Shown in pieces: positions 15,908-24,196 of a stretch of 47,884 nucleotides of DNA. The translations under genes were made by a program, and so were the position numbers. The number at the start of each line of letters is the position of its first letter. Positions within the stretch are counted from its first letter, which is position 1. The stretch spans positions 1 to 47,884 of the forward strand of contig JAEWIX010000039.1 of assembly GCA_023386885.1 (NCBI GenBank), read 5' to 3'. Under the pieces are notes generated by a model. That model had not been told where the DNA came from and searched no databases. It saw only the letters and a list, made by a program, of their open reading frames with translations. The stretch is from Pseudomonadota bacterium. Its GTDB lineage: Bacteria > Pseudomonadota > Alphaproteobacteria > Rhizobiales > Xanthobacteraceae.

Positions 15908-15923
15908 TTAATTCGAAGTTTAC
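15908..15923. promoter_or_regulatory. CtrA-like site in the flp upstream region
   Basis: TTAA-TTCGAAG-TTTAC matches TTAA-N7-TTAAC with one change, 156 bases before the flp start. It sits in the 530-base divergent region 15549-16078, which holds no gene. That region also contains a GAAACCC/GGGTTTC hairpin at 15933-15957 that would fall in the flp leader, and a second TTAAC at 15967. Confidence 0.4.
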
Positions 15924-16078
15924 CGTCTGCAGGAAACCCCCGATATATGCGGGTTTCTACGATCGAATTAACTGGCCTGAAATTTTCTCCTCGTAGGGTG
16001 CAGCCATGGTCACGGTGCTGAGAACGCCGTTTCCACCAGACGTTAGTTCGACAGCCACGTGCACACATGGAGTTTCCT

Positions 16079-16255
16079 ATGAAGAATCTGATCAAGCGTT
16101 TCGCCAAGGACGAATCCGGCGCCACCGCGATCGAATACGGCCTGATCGCTGCCGGCATCGCGGTCGCGATCATTGCCATCGTCACCTCGCTGGGCACCAC
16201 GCTGAATACGAAGTTCACTGCGGTTCGCGACGGCATCCAGAACGCCGGCAACTAA
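16079..16255 (+). CDS. flp: Flp/Fap-type pilin
   Basis: 58-aa prepilin. The short leader MKNLIKRFAKDESG is followed by ATAIEYGLIAAGIAVAI; cleavage after Gly14 leaves Glu at +5 and Tyr at +6 (residues 19-20), as in all Flp pilins. The mature subunit of about 44 aa is one hydrophobic helix with a short polar tail. It is the major subunit of the Tad pilus, used for adhesion and biofilm. ATG 16079 follows GGAG; an ATG at 16067 is unlikely. A strong palindromic terminator follows, so it may be made in large excess over the downstream genes. Confidence 0.93.
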   Translation: MKNLIKRFAKDESGATAIEYGLIAAGIAVAIIAIVTSLGTTLNTKFTAVRDGIQNAGN

Positions 16256-16280
16256 GCGGCCAGCCGGCAATCTTGAATTC

Positions 16281-16310
16281 GGAAAGGCCCCGGCATGCCG
16301 GGGCCTTTCC
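16281..16310. terminator. Terminator-like perfect palindrome after flp
   Basis: GGAAAGGCCCCGGC and its reverse complement GCCGGGGCCTTTCC form a 14-bp stem around AT, directly after flp. There is no long T-run, but its strength and place suggest it attenuates transcription between flp and cpaA. The following 16311-16602 shows no gene. Confidence 0.7.
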
Positions 16311-16602
16311 TACCTCAAGCTGTCTCTTCTCAAGAATCCCAAGAACCTCGGCAATCCTTCGGCATTCAGGGTCGCAGTGACGGGTACATCAAAATCCCTC
16401 GGCGGAAACGATTGCAGCGCCACGTCCACCCGTCTGCAACAGGATCGCGCGATACAAACCGTCTGCATCGCGCTCGCGCTGGCCTCAGTCGCATTACTGC
16501 TGCGCGCTGTCAGCCTCTGGTGAAACGAACCGCACGTTTCGCGATTGTTCATTGTTCGTCGGTTAGCCTCCCGCACCACGAACGCGTGACACGGGTAACG
16601 CC

Positions 16603-17127
16603 ATGATCCTCGATCTCCTCCGGCTTCTGCTGTTTCCCACGTTGATGGCGTTCGCAGCATCGAGCGACCTGCTGACCATGACGATTTCCAACCGGGTGTC
16701 GCTGCTGCTGATCGCCGGTTTCTTCGTGCTCGCGATCGCGTCCGGCATGGGTGTGACCGAGATCGGCCTGCATATCGCCGCCGGCGCCGCCGTGCTGGCG
16801 GTGGCCTTCACCTGCTTTGCCATGGGCTGGATCGGCGGCGGCGACGCCAAGGTAGCGGCAGCCACCGCGCTGTGGTTCGGCTTCGACCACCTGCTGACTT
16901 ATCTGATCTACGCCTCGCTGTTCGGCGGAGTGCTGACGTTGATGCTGCTCGAATTTCGACGCTGGCCGATACCTTACGCCTTGACCGGCCAGCAATGGCT
17001 GCTCCGGCTGCATCACAAGGAGAGCGGCATCCCCTACGGCATCGCGCTCGCCGCCGGCGCGCTGATGATCTATCCGGAAACCGCATGGATCAAAGCAGTC
17101 GATCTCGGCCGCTTCATTGCCGGATGA
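16603..17127 (+). CDS. cpaA: Prepilin peptidase CpaA (type IV leader peptidase, A24)
   Basis: 174-aa inner-membrane aspartyl protease with about five to six helices. The two catalytic aspartates are visible: Asp22 in SSDLLTMTISNR and Asp81 in GGGDAK. It lacks the N-terminal methylase domain of PilD, as expected for the CpaA/TadV type. It would process the Flp prepilin and the TadE-type pseudopilins. It lies 347 bases after flp and 135 before cpaB. Confidence 0.9.
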   Translation: MILDLLRLLLFPTLMAFAASSDLLTMTISNRVSLLLIAGFFVLAIASGMGVTEIGLHIAAGAAVLAVAFTCFAMGWIGGGDAKVAAATALWFGFDHLLTYLIYASLFGGVLTLMLLEFRRWPIPYALTGQQWLLRLHHKESGIPYGIALAAGALMIYPETAWIKAVDLGRFIAG

Positions 17128-17262
17128 CGGACGAGAGCGAGAAAATATCTCGTTAATCTCGTTTCGATACGTGTCATTAACCATGCTTTGACGAATAACT
17201 GCTCAACTCCCGCTACGGCGACGATCGCGTCGTGCGTCTCTCGTTAGTGGGAAGTGAAGCGT

Positions 17263-18045
17263 ATGAAAACCGCACGCATTGTCGTCCTGGCCATTGCTGT
17301 CGGTGCCGGCGGCCTTGCCGCCTGGCTGGCCTCGGGCTCCGATCCGAAGCCGCAGTCCGCGCCGACTGCGCAGATGCAGACCGTCGACGTTCTGGTCGCC
17401 AAGGCCGATATCCCGCTCGGAAAGACCGTCACGGCAAGCGACCTGCAGTGGCAGGCATGGCCTGCCGCGGCTGCAAGCGCGACCTTCGTGCGCCGCGACA
17501 GCCGACCCGACGCTCCCGCCAAGCTTGCCAACGCTATTGCCCGTTCGCCGTTTGTTGCCGGCGAACCCATCCGCGACAGCAAGCTGGTGATGGCGGACGG
17601 CGCCGGCTTCATGGCCGCGGTGCTGCCCGCCGGCATGCGCGCCATTTCAACTGAAATTTCGCCGGAAACCGGCGCCGGCGGTTTCATCCTGCCGAACGAT
17701 CGCGTCGACGTGATCCTGTCGCGGCGCGAGAAGAATCCGGATCAGAATAACGGCGAGGCCGCGATTTCCGAGACCATCCTGACCAACGTCCGCGTGCTGG
17801 CGATCGATCAGACGCCGCGCGAGAAGGAAGGCCAGAACACCGTCGTCGGCAAGACCGTGACCCTGGAATTGAAGCCGGAGCAGGCGGAAACGCTGGCGCG
17901 CGCGCGCCAGAACGGCACGCTCTCGCTGGCGTTGCGCAGCATCGCCGACGCCAACGCGCCGGTGGCCAGCAACGACCTCGGCAGACGCGAATCCATCAAC
18001 GTGGTGCGTTACGGCGTATCGACCAAGGCAACGGCCCGGCAGTAA
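17263..18045 (+). CDS. cpaB: Flp pilus assembly protein CpaB
   Basis: 260-aa protein with an N-terminal membrane anchor (IVVLAIAVGAGGLAAWLAS) followed by an SAF-type domain (about residues 40-105: VDVLVAKADIPLGKTVTASDLQWQAW) and a RcpC/CpaB domain (ISTEISPETGAGGFILPNDRVDVIL). It is periplasmic and thought to work with the secretin CpaC. ATG 17263 (MKTARIVVL) is preferred over a GTG three codons earlier. It is followed by cpaC after 18 bases; the cpaB-tadC genes read as one operon. Confidence 0.92.
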   Translation: MKTARIVVLAIAVGAGGLAAWLASGSDPKPQSAPTAQMQTVDVLVAKADIPLGKTVTASDLQWQAWPAAAASATFVRRDSRPDAPAKLANAIARSPFVAGEPIRDSKLVMADGAGFMAAVLPAGMRAISTEISPETGAGGFILPNDRVDVILSRREKNPDQNNGEAAISETILTNVRVLAIDQTPREKEGQNTVVGKTVTLELKPEQAETLARARQNGTLSLALRSIADANAPVASNDLGRRESINVVRYGVSTKATARQ

Positions 18046-18063
18046 ATCGGAAGGACCCACCAA

Positions 18064-19566
18064 ATGAAGTGTCGGGACAATCGCGGAACGCTTGGCGCGG
18101 CAGTACTTGGCGCGGCAGCATCTAGCGCGGGAACACTCGGCGCCGCGATGAAGCGGGCGCTGTGTTTTGCCGCTGTCGGTGCGCTGGTGCTCGAGCCGGT
18201 GATGACGCCGGCGCTGGCTGCGAACCGGCCGGTCCCTGCCGCCGCAACCGCGAGCGGACATCTCAATGCGCGCCATCTGGCGCTCGGCATCGGAAAATCG
18301 GTGGTCATCGACCTGCCGCGCGACGTCAAGGACGTGCTGGTCGCCGATCCGAAGATCGCCAATGCCGTGGTGCGCTCTGCACAGCGCGCCTACATCATCG
18401 GCGCGACCGTCGGCCAGACCAATATCGTGTTCTTCGATGCCGAGGGCCAGCAGATCGCCGCCTACGACATCGCGGTGACCCGCGACCTCAACGGCATCCG
18501 CGGCATGCTGAAGCAAATCCTCCCCAACGCTGCCATCAATGTCGAGGGCATCGGCCAGGGTGTGGTGCTGACGGGAAGCGTCGCGACACAGGCTGAATCG
18601 CAGCAGGCTTTCGATATCGCGGTCCGCGTGGTCGGTGACGAAAAGAACGTCGTCAACAGTCTCTCGGTTCGCGGCCGCGATCAGGTGATGCTCAAGGTCG
18701 TGGTGGCTGAGGTTCAGCGCAACGTCATCAAACAGCTCGGCGTCGATCTCAGCGCCAACATGAATTACGGCACCGCTGTCGTAAACTTCAACAACACCAA
18801 CCCGTTCACGGCCAATGGCCGGGCGCTGGTGACCGGCAATGCCGCGACCGCCGGCTTCGGCAGCAGCGGCACCGCAGGCGTTCCCAGCGTGCAGGCGACG
18901 GTGCGCGCGATGGAAAGCGCCGGCGTGATGCGCACGCTGGCGGAGCCGAGCCTGACCGCGATTTCCGGCGAAAGCGCCAACTTCCTCGCCGGCGGTGAAT
19001 TTCCGGTGCCGTCGGGCATCACCTGCACCAACGGCGTCTGTACGCCGAGCATCATCTTCAAGAAGTTCGGCATCGCGTTGAACTTCACGCCGGTGGTGCT
19101 GAGCGAAGGCCGCATCAGCCTGCGCGTCGCCACCGAAGTATCCGAGGTGACCAACGAGAACGCCATCCAGATCTCCGGCACGTCGGTTCCTTCGATCAAG
19201 ACCCGCCGCGCCGACACCACGCTGGAAATTCCCTCCGGCGGCTCGATGGCGATGGCCGGCCTGATCCAGCAGCAGACCAAGCAGGCAATCAACGGAATGC
19301 CGGGACTGACGCGTCTGCCGATCCTCGGCACGCTGTTCCGCAGCCGCGACTACGTCAACAACAACACCGAACTGATGGTGCTGGTGACGCCTTATGTCGT
19401 CCGCGCAGTGGCGCAGAAGGACCTGTCGCGGCCCGACGACGGCTTCGTTGCGGCGTCCGATCCGCAGGCCGACCTGCTCGGCAGCATCAATCGCATCTAT
19501 GGCGTCCCCGGACGGGATCCGGCGGACCGGAAGTATCGCGGCACTTACGGCTTCATCACCGACTGA
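18064..19566 (+). CDS. cpaC: Type II/IV-type secretin CpaC (RcpA)
   Basis: 500-aa outer-membrane secretin of the Tad pilus. Domains: a pilus-assembly N-domain (about 68-140), a BON-like segment (about 150-200), then the secretin barrel with SVQATVRAMESAGVMRTLAEPSLTA and the closing VLVTPYVV. ATG 18064 follows GGAAGG at good spacing. The signal peptide, however, looks like MKRALCFAAVGALVLEP beginning at residue 29 (18148), so the 28 preceding residues are an extension, encoded largely by a 15-bp tandem repeat. Either start is possible. It forms the pilus channel with CpaB and CpaD. Confidence 0.92.
   Translation: MKCRDNRGTLGAAVLGAAASSAGTLGAAMKRALCFAAVGALVLEPVMTPALAANRPVPAAATASGHLNARHLALGIGKSVVIDLPRDVKDVLVADPKIANAVVRSAQRAYIIGATVGQTNIVFFDAEGQQIAAYDIAVTRDLNGIRGMLKQILPNAAINVEGIGQGVVLTGSVATQAESQQAFDIAVRVVGDEKNVVNSLSVRGRDQVMLKVVVAEVQRNVIKQLGVDLSANMNYGTAVVNFNNTNPFTANGRALVTGNAATAGFGSSGTAGVPSVQATVRAMESAGVMRTLAEPSLTAISGESANFLAGGEFPVPSGITCTNGVCTPSIIFKKFGIALNFTPVVLSEGRISLRVATEVSEVTNENAIQISGTSVPSIKTRRADTTLEIPSGGSMAMAGLIQQQTKQAINGMPGLTRLPILGTLFRSRDYVNNNTELMVLVTPYVVRAVAQKDLSRPDDGFVAASDPQADLLGSINRIYGVPGRDPADRKYRGTYGFITD
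18091..18150 (+). repeat. Degenerate 15-bp tandem repeat in the cpaC N-terminus
   Basis: Four 15-base units follow one another: CTTGGCGCGGCAGTA, CTTGGCGCGGCAGCA, TCTAGCGCGGGAACA and CTCGGCGCCGCGATG. They encode the repetitive stretch LGAAV-LGAAA-SSAGT-LGAAM just before the signal-peptide-like part. Because the unit is a multiple of three, length changes would keep frame. Confidence 0.8.
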
Positions 19567-19587
19567 GACGGGACAAGGACAACGGCA

Positions 19588-20328
19588 ATGACCACGCAAC
19601 GACCCGTCGAGACGCTTCATCGTCTTCGTACCGCCGCGCTGCTTGTCGGCGTGGCGCTGGCACTCGGCGCCTGCAATCACACGCGCGCTCAGGACGTGAC
19701 CGGCAGCATTCCTGACGACTACCGCCTGCGCCATCCGATCGCCATCCAGGAAGCCGACCACAGCATCAATATTTTCGTCGGTAACGGCCGCGGCGGATTG
19801 AGCGCACCGCAGCGCGCGGAAATCGTGGCGCTGGGTCGCACCTGGATGCGCGAAGGCACCGGCGCCATCGTCATCGATGTACCGACACACACCCCGAACG
19901 CGCGGGCCGCGGGCGACTCGCTGCGCGAAATCAGATCGCTGTTGTCGGCAAGCGGCATCCCGGCGCACGGCGTCGTGGTGCGCAAATATCACCCTGCCGA
20001 CCCGCAGGTCTTCGCATCGATCCGCGTCAGCTATCCGAAGATCACCGCAGTCGCCGGCCCTTGCGGGCTATGGCCGGAAGATCTCGGTCCCTCGGTCAAG
20101 GGCAAGTCGTATCTGGAGAACACCAGCTACTGGAATTTCGGCTGCGCCAACCAGCGCAATCTGGCGGCGATGGTCGAAAATCCGGCCGATCTGGTGCAGC
20201 CGCGGCCGGAAGGGCCAGCCTATAACGCTCGCCGCACCGTGGTGCTCGACAAGTACCGCAAGGGCGAGAGCACCGCGACGGTCTATCCCGACGCCGACAA
20301 GGGCAAAATCAGCAGTGTGGGCCAATGA
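19588..20328 (+). CDS. cpaD: Tad pilus lipoprotein CpaD
   Basis: 246-aa outer-membrane-associated lipoprotein. The signal ends in ALGAC, giving a lipidated Cys29. The CpaD family pattern follows: DYRLRHPIAIQEADHS, VGNGRGGLSAPQR, a Cys-containing GPCGLWPEDLG and NFGCANQRNLAAMVENPADL. It probably assists secretin localisation or stability. It starts 21 bases after cpaC and overlaps cpaE by ATGA (20325-20328), so the two are translationally coupled. Confidence 0.92.
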   Translation: MTTQRPVETLHRLRTAALLVGVALALGACNHTRAQDVTGSIPDDYRLRHPIAIQEADHSINIFVGNGRGGLSAPQRAEIVALGRTWMREGTGAIVIDVPTHTPNARAAGDSLREIRSLLSASGIPAHGVVVRKYHPADPQVFASIRVSYPKITAVAGPCGLWPEDLGPSVKGKSYLENTSYWNFGCANQRNLAAMVENPADLVQPRPEGPAYNARRTVVLDKYRKGESTATVYPDADKGKISSVGQ

Positions 20329-21596
20329 TCAGTTACGAGCGCCAGACCCTGGACGAATCACCGACGACGCCAGCGTCGTCTGATACCGATACGCATATCG
20401 CGCCGGCGCCCCGCGTCTCGGTGCAAGCGTTCTGCGAAACGGTGGAAACCGCTGCCGTGGTGCAGTCGGCCGGCGAGGATCGCCGTCTCGGCAAAGCCCA
20501 CATCAAGATCCAGATGGGCGGTATCGCAGCGGCGATCGAGGCTTACCGCACCTCGCCTACGCCGAACGTCATCGTCCTCGAAACCGAGGGCCGCAGCGAC
20601 ATCCTCACTGGCCTCGACCAACTGGCGACAGTGTGCGACGCAGGCACGCGCGTCGTCGTCATCGGCCGGATCAACGACGTCACCCTGTATCGTGAACTGG
20701 TTCGTCGCGGCGTCAGCGATTACGTGATGGCGCCGGTCGGCCCGCTCGACGTCGTGCGCGCGATCTGCAACCTGTTTTCGGCCCCTGAAGCCAAGGCGGT
20801 CGGCCGCATCATCGCGGTGGTCGGCGCCAAGGGCGGCGTCGGCGCATCGACCATCTCCCATAACGTGGCCTGGGCGATCGCGCGCGACCTGGCGCTGGAT
20901 TCGGTCGTTGCCGATCTCGATCTCGCCTTCGGCACCGCAGGGCTCGACTACAACCAGGATCCCTCGCAAGGGATCGCCGAGGCGGTATTCTCACCGGATC
21001 GCGTCGATACCGCCTTCATGGACCGCCTGCTGTCGAAGTGCACCGATCACCTCAGCCTGCTCGCGGCGCCCGCGACGCTGGACCGGGTCTACGACTTCGG
21101 TACCGAGGCCTTCGATTCGATCTTCGATACGCTGCGCACCACGATGCCGTGCATCGTGCTCGACGTGCCACATCAATGGTCCGGCTGGGCACGCCGCGCC
21201 CTGATCGGCGCCGACGATATCCTGATCGTAGCGGCGCCCGATCTTGCCAACCTGCGCAACACCAAGAACCTGTACGATCTTCTGAAGGCCGCACGGCCGA
21301 ACGATCGCCCGCCGCTTTACTGCCTCAATCAGGTTGGCGTCCCCAAGCGTCCGGAAATCAACGCCAGCGAGTTCGCCAAGGCGATCGAGAGCCAACCGGT
21401 GGCGATCATTCCGTTCGAACCGCAATTGTTCGGATCGGCCGCGAACAATGGTCAGATGATCGCGGAGATTTCCGCCGGCCATCGCACCACTGAACTGTTT
21501 CTGCAGATCGCGCAGCGTCTCACCGGCCGCGGCGAGGCCAAGAAGCCGCGCGGCTCGTTGCTGGCGCCTCTCCTTGAGAAGCTGCGGGCGAGATAA
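20325..21596 (+). CDS. cpaE: Pilus assembly ATPase-like protein CpaE
   Basis: 423-aa protein with an N-terminal receiver-like domain (about 28-150) and a ParA/MinD-type domain. The P-loop reads VVGAKGGVGASTISHN from residue 165: the MinD signature Lys169 is kept, but the usual Walker Lys is Ala174, a variant common in CpaE proteins as far as I recall. In Caulobacter CpaE localises the Tad machinery to the pole. The start overlaps the cpaD stop. cpaF follows after 23 bases. Confidence 0.92.
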   Translation: MISYERQTLDESPTTPASSDTDTHIAPAPRVSVQAFCETVETAAVVQSAGEDRRLGKAHIKIQMGGIAAAIEAYRTSPTPNVIVLETEGRSDILTGLDQLATVCDAGTRVVVIGRINDVTLYRELVRRGVSDYVMAPVGPLDVVRAICNLFSAPEAKAVGRIIAVVGAKGGVGASTISHNVAWAIARDLALDSVVADLDLAFGTAGLDYNQDPSQGIAEAVFSPDRVDTAFMDRLLSKCTDHLSLLAAPATLDRVYDFGTEAFDSIFDTLRTTMPCIVLDVPHQWSGWARRALIGADDILIVAAPDLANLRNTKNLYDLLKAARPNDRPPLYCLNQVGVPKRPEINASEFAKAIESQPVAIIPFEPQLFGSAANNGQMIAEISAGHRTTELFLQIAQRLTGRGEAKKPRGSLLAPLLEKLRAR

Positions 21597-21619
21597 ACCC
21601 AACCGGGTGGAGTATAGAC

Positions 21620-23101
21620 GTGTTCGGTAAGCGCAGCGGATCGGAAAACGATAACAGGGCCGCAAGGGCCCCCGAAGTCGTGCTGGAGCAGGCCACCGCT
21701 TCGCCGTCTCCGAGCAATCCTGCGCCGGTGTCACCCGCTCCGGTGGCGTCGCCGCCGCTCGCGCCCACGCGCCCGGTGGTGAAGGCTCCGCCTCCGCAGC
21801 AGGAAATGCGGCGTTCCGACACTTACTATCAGGTCAAGGCGACGATCTTCGGCGCACTGATCGAGGCGATCGATCTCGCACAGCTCGCCAAGCTCGACGC
21901 CGAGTCGGCCCGCGAGGAAATCCGCGACATCGTCAACGAGATCATCGCGATCAAGAACATCGTGATGTCGATTGCCGAGCAGGAAGAACTGCTCGACGAT
22001 ATCTGCAACGACGTTCTGGGATACGGGCCGCTGGAACCGCTGCTGGCGCGCGATGACATCGCCGATATCATGGTCAACGGCGCCGGCACCGTCTTCATCG
22101 AAGTCAGCGGCAAGATCCAGAAAACCGGCATCCGCTTCCGCGACAACCAGCAGCTTCTCAACATCTGCCAGCGCATCGTCAGCCAGGTCGGCCGGCGCGT
22201 CGACGAATCCTCGCCGATCTGCGACGCCCGCCTCGCCGACGGCTCCCGCGTCAACGCCATCGTGCCGCCGCTGGCGATCGACGGACCCGCGCTCACCATT
22301 CGTAAGTTCCGCAAGGACAAGCTGACGCTCGATCAACTGGTCAAGTACGGCTCCATCACGCCGCAAGGCGCCGAGATCCTGCAGATCATCGGCCGCGTCC
22401 GCTGCAACGTGCTGGTCTCGGGCGGCACCGGCTCCGGAAAAACCACGCTGCTCAACTGCCTGACGCAGTACATCGACCATGACGAGCGCATCATCACCTG
22501 CGAGGACGCCGCCGAACTGCAACTGCAGCAGCCTCACGTGGTCCGGCTCGAAACCCGCCCGCCAAACATCGAGGGCGAAGGCCAAATCACCATGCGCGAT
22601 CTGGTCAAGAATTGCCTGCGTATGCGCCCTGAACGCATCATCGTCGGCGAAGTCCGCGGCCCCGAGGCCTTCGACCTATTGCAGGCGATGAACACCGGCC
22701 ACGACGGCTCGATGGGAACGCTGCACGCCAACAATCCGCGCGAGGCGCTGTCGCGCTGCGAATCCATGATCACCATGGGCGGCTATTCGCTGCCCTCCCG
22801 CACCATCCGCGAAATGATCTGCGGGTCCATCGACGTGATCGTCCAGGCCGCACGCCTGCGCGACGGTTCGCGACGGATCACCCACATCACCGAAGTGATC
22901 GGCATGGAAGGCGACACCATCATCACCCAGGATATCTTCGTCTACGACCTGATGGGTGAGGATGCCAACGGCAAGATTATCGGCCGCCATCGCTCGACCG
23001 GCATCGGGCGTCCGGCGTTCTGGGAGCGGGCCCGCTACTACAATGAAGAAGGGCGGCTGGCGGCGGCGCTCGATGCTTCCGACGCCGACATCAACGTCTG
23101 A
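21620..23101 (+). CDS. cpaF: Tad secretion ATPase CpaF (TadA)
   Basis: 493-aa hexameric traffic ATPase that powers Flp pilus assembly. An N-terminal Pro/Ala-rich stretch (about 10-60) precedes the helical domain. Walker A is GGTGSGKT (268-275), and the Walker B and His box region reads RIIVGEVRGPEAFD then GSMGTLHANNPREALSR. The start is a GTG at 21620 behind GGTGGAG. tadB begins 9 bases after the stop. The frame is intact and the length usual. Confidence 0.94.
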   Translation: MFGKRSGSENDNRAARAPEVVLEQATASPSPSNPAPVSPAPVASPPLAPTRPVVKAPPPQQEMRRSDTYYQVKATIFGALIEAIDLAQLAKLDAESAREEIRDIVNEIIAIKNIVMSIAEQEELLDDICNDVLGYGPLEPLLARDDIADIMVNGAGTVFIEVSGKIQKTGIRFRDNQQLLNICQRIVSQVGRRVDESSPICDARLADGSRVNAIVPPLAIDGPALTIRKFRKDKLTLDQLVKYGSITPQGAEILQIIGRVRCNVLVSGGTGSGKTTLLNCLTQYIDHDERIITCEDAAELQLQQPHVVRLETRPPNIEGEGQITMRDLVKNCLRMRPERIIVGEVRGPEAFDLLQAMNTGHDGSMGTLHANNPREALSRCESMITMGGYSLPSRTIREMICGSIDVIVQAARLRDGSRRITHITEVIGMEGDTIITQDIFVYDLMGEDANGKIIGRHRSTGIGRPAFWERARYYNEEGRLAAALDASDADINV

Positions 23102-23110
23102 CGGTGACCC

Positions 23111-24091
23111 ATGAAACTGGAAACCATGGCCCTGGCATTTCTCGCGGCCACCGCCATCGGCGGCGTGGCGTGGGTCTTCATCTATCCGTTGCTCTCCGGC
23201 GAACGGCAGGCTGAAAAGCGCCGAGCCTCTGTTGCACGGTCCGAGGCGGTCCGCGTCAGCACGGCGATCGACCGCAGTCAGCGATCGCGCCGTCAACAGG
23301 TCGAAAGCTCCCTCAAGGAACTCGATGAACGGAGCAAGAAGGAAAAGAAGGTTCCGCTCAACAATCGCATCTCGCAGGCCGGCCTGTCGTGGTCGAAAGA
23401 GAAATTCCTGATCATTTCGGCTGTGCTCGGTCTTTTCGCCTTCGCGGTCACTTTCTTTCTCGGTGGTGGATTGATGGCGGCAGCCGCTCTCGGCTTCGCG
23501 GCCGGGTTCGGCGTGCCGCGTTGGCTGCTCGGCTTTCTGAAGAAGCGGCGCGAGAAGAAGTTTCTCGCCGCCCTCCCCGATGCGGTTGACGTCATCGTGC
23601 GCGGCATCAAGGCCGGATTGCCGCTGTTCGAATCCATCAAGGTGGTCGCCGCCGACGCGCCGGAACCCTTGAAGAGCGAGTTTCTCGCCATCATCGAGAC
23701 CCAGACCATCGGCATGCCGCTCGGCGATGCCTGTTTGCGGCTTTACGAACGGATGCCGCTGCCGGAGGCGAATTTCTTCGGTATCGTCGTCGCGATCCAG
23801 CAAAAGTCAGGCGGCAATCTGTCCGAAGCGCTCGGCAACCTGTCAAAGGTGCTCCGCGACCGCAAAAAAATGTCTGAGAAGATTCAGGCGATGTCGATGG
23901 AAGCCAAGGCATCGGCCGGCATCATCGGCTCGCTACCGCCGGTGGTGATGCTTCTGGTCTACATTTCCACGCCGCAATACATCGCGCTGCTGTGGAGCGA
24001 ACCGGTCGGGCGCATGATGCTGGCCGGCTGCGTGCTGTGGATGAGCATGGGAATCTTCGTCATGAAGAAAATGATCAATTTCGATTTCTAG
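23111..24091 (+). CDS. tadB: Tad inner-membrane platform protein TadB
   Basis: 326-aa GspF/T2SF-domain membrane protein: an N-terminal helix (ALAFLAATAIGGVAWVFIY), a charged cytoplasmic segment (RSRRQQVESSLKELDERSKKE region), two central helices, the T2SF domain (LPDAVDVIVRGIKAGLPLFESI and following) and C-terminal helices. With TadC it forms the platform driven by CpaF. The stop TAG is at 24089-24091; 105 bases without a gene precede tadC. Confidence 0.92.
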   Translation: MKLETMALAFLAATAIGGVAWVFIYPLLSGERQAEKRRASVARSEAVRVSTAIDRSQRSRRQQVESSLKELDERSKKEKKVPLNNRISQAGLSWSKEKFLIISAVLGLFAFAVTFFLGGGLMAAAALGFAAGFGVPRWLLGFLKKRREKKFLAALPDAVDVIVRGIKAGLPLFESIKVVAADAPEPLKSEFLAIIETQTIGMPLGDACLRLYERMPLPEANFFGIVVAIQQKSGGNLSEALGNLSKVLRDRKKMSEKIQAMSMEAKASAGIIGSLPPVVMLLVYISTPQYIALLWSEPVGRMMLAGCVLWMSMGIFVMKKMINFDF

Positions 24092-24196
24092 CGATCCGAT
24101 TTCAACATTTGCATCGCGCCCCATCGGCATCCGGAAAAATGTTGGAATGAGAATGCAACGAGCGAACGTCGGATTCGAGAGACCAGAGGCCGCGCC

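Noticed and set aside
15718..16251. 177-codon minus-strand frame in the flp upstream region
   Set aside because: It runs antisense through flp and its leader, has poor composition and no domain.
17647..19992. Very long open frame (781 codons) on the minus strand across cpaB-cpaD
   Set aside because: It is antisense to three well-supported genes and has the Arg/His/Ala-rich, low-complexity composition of a GC-driven shadow frame, with no recognisable domain.
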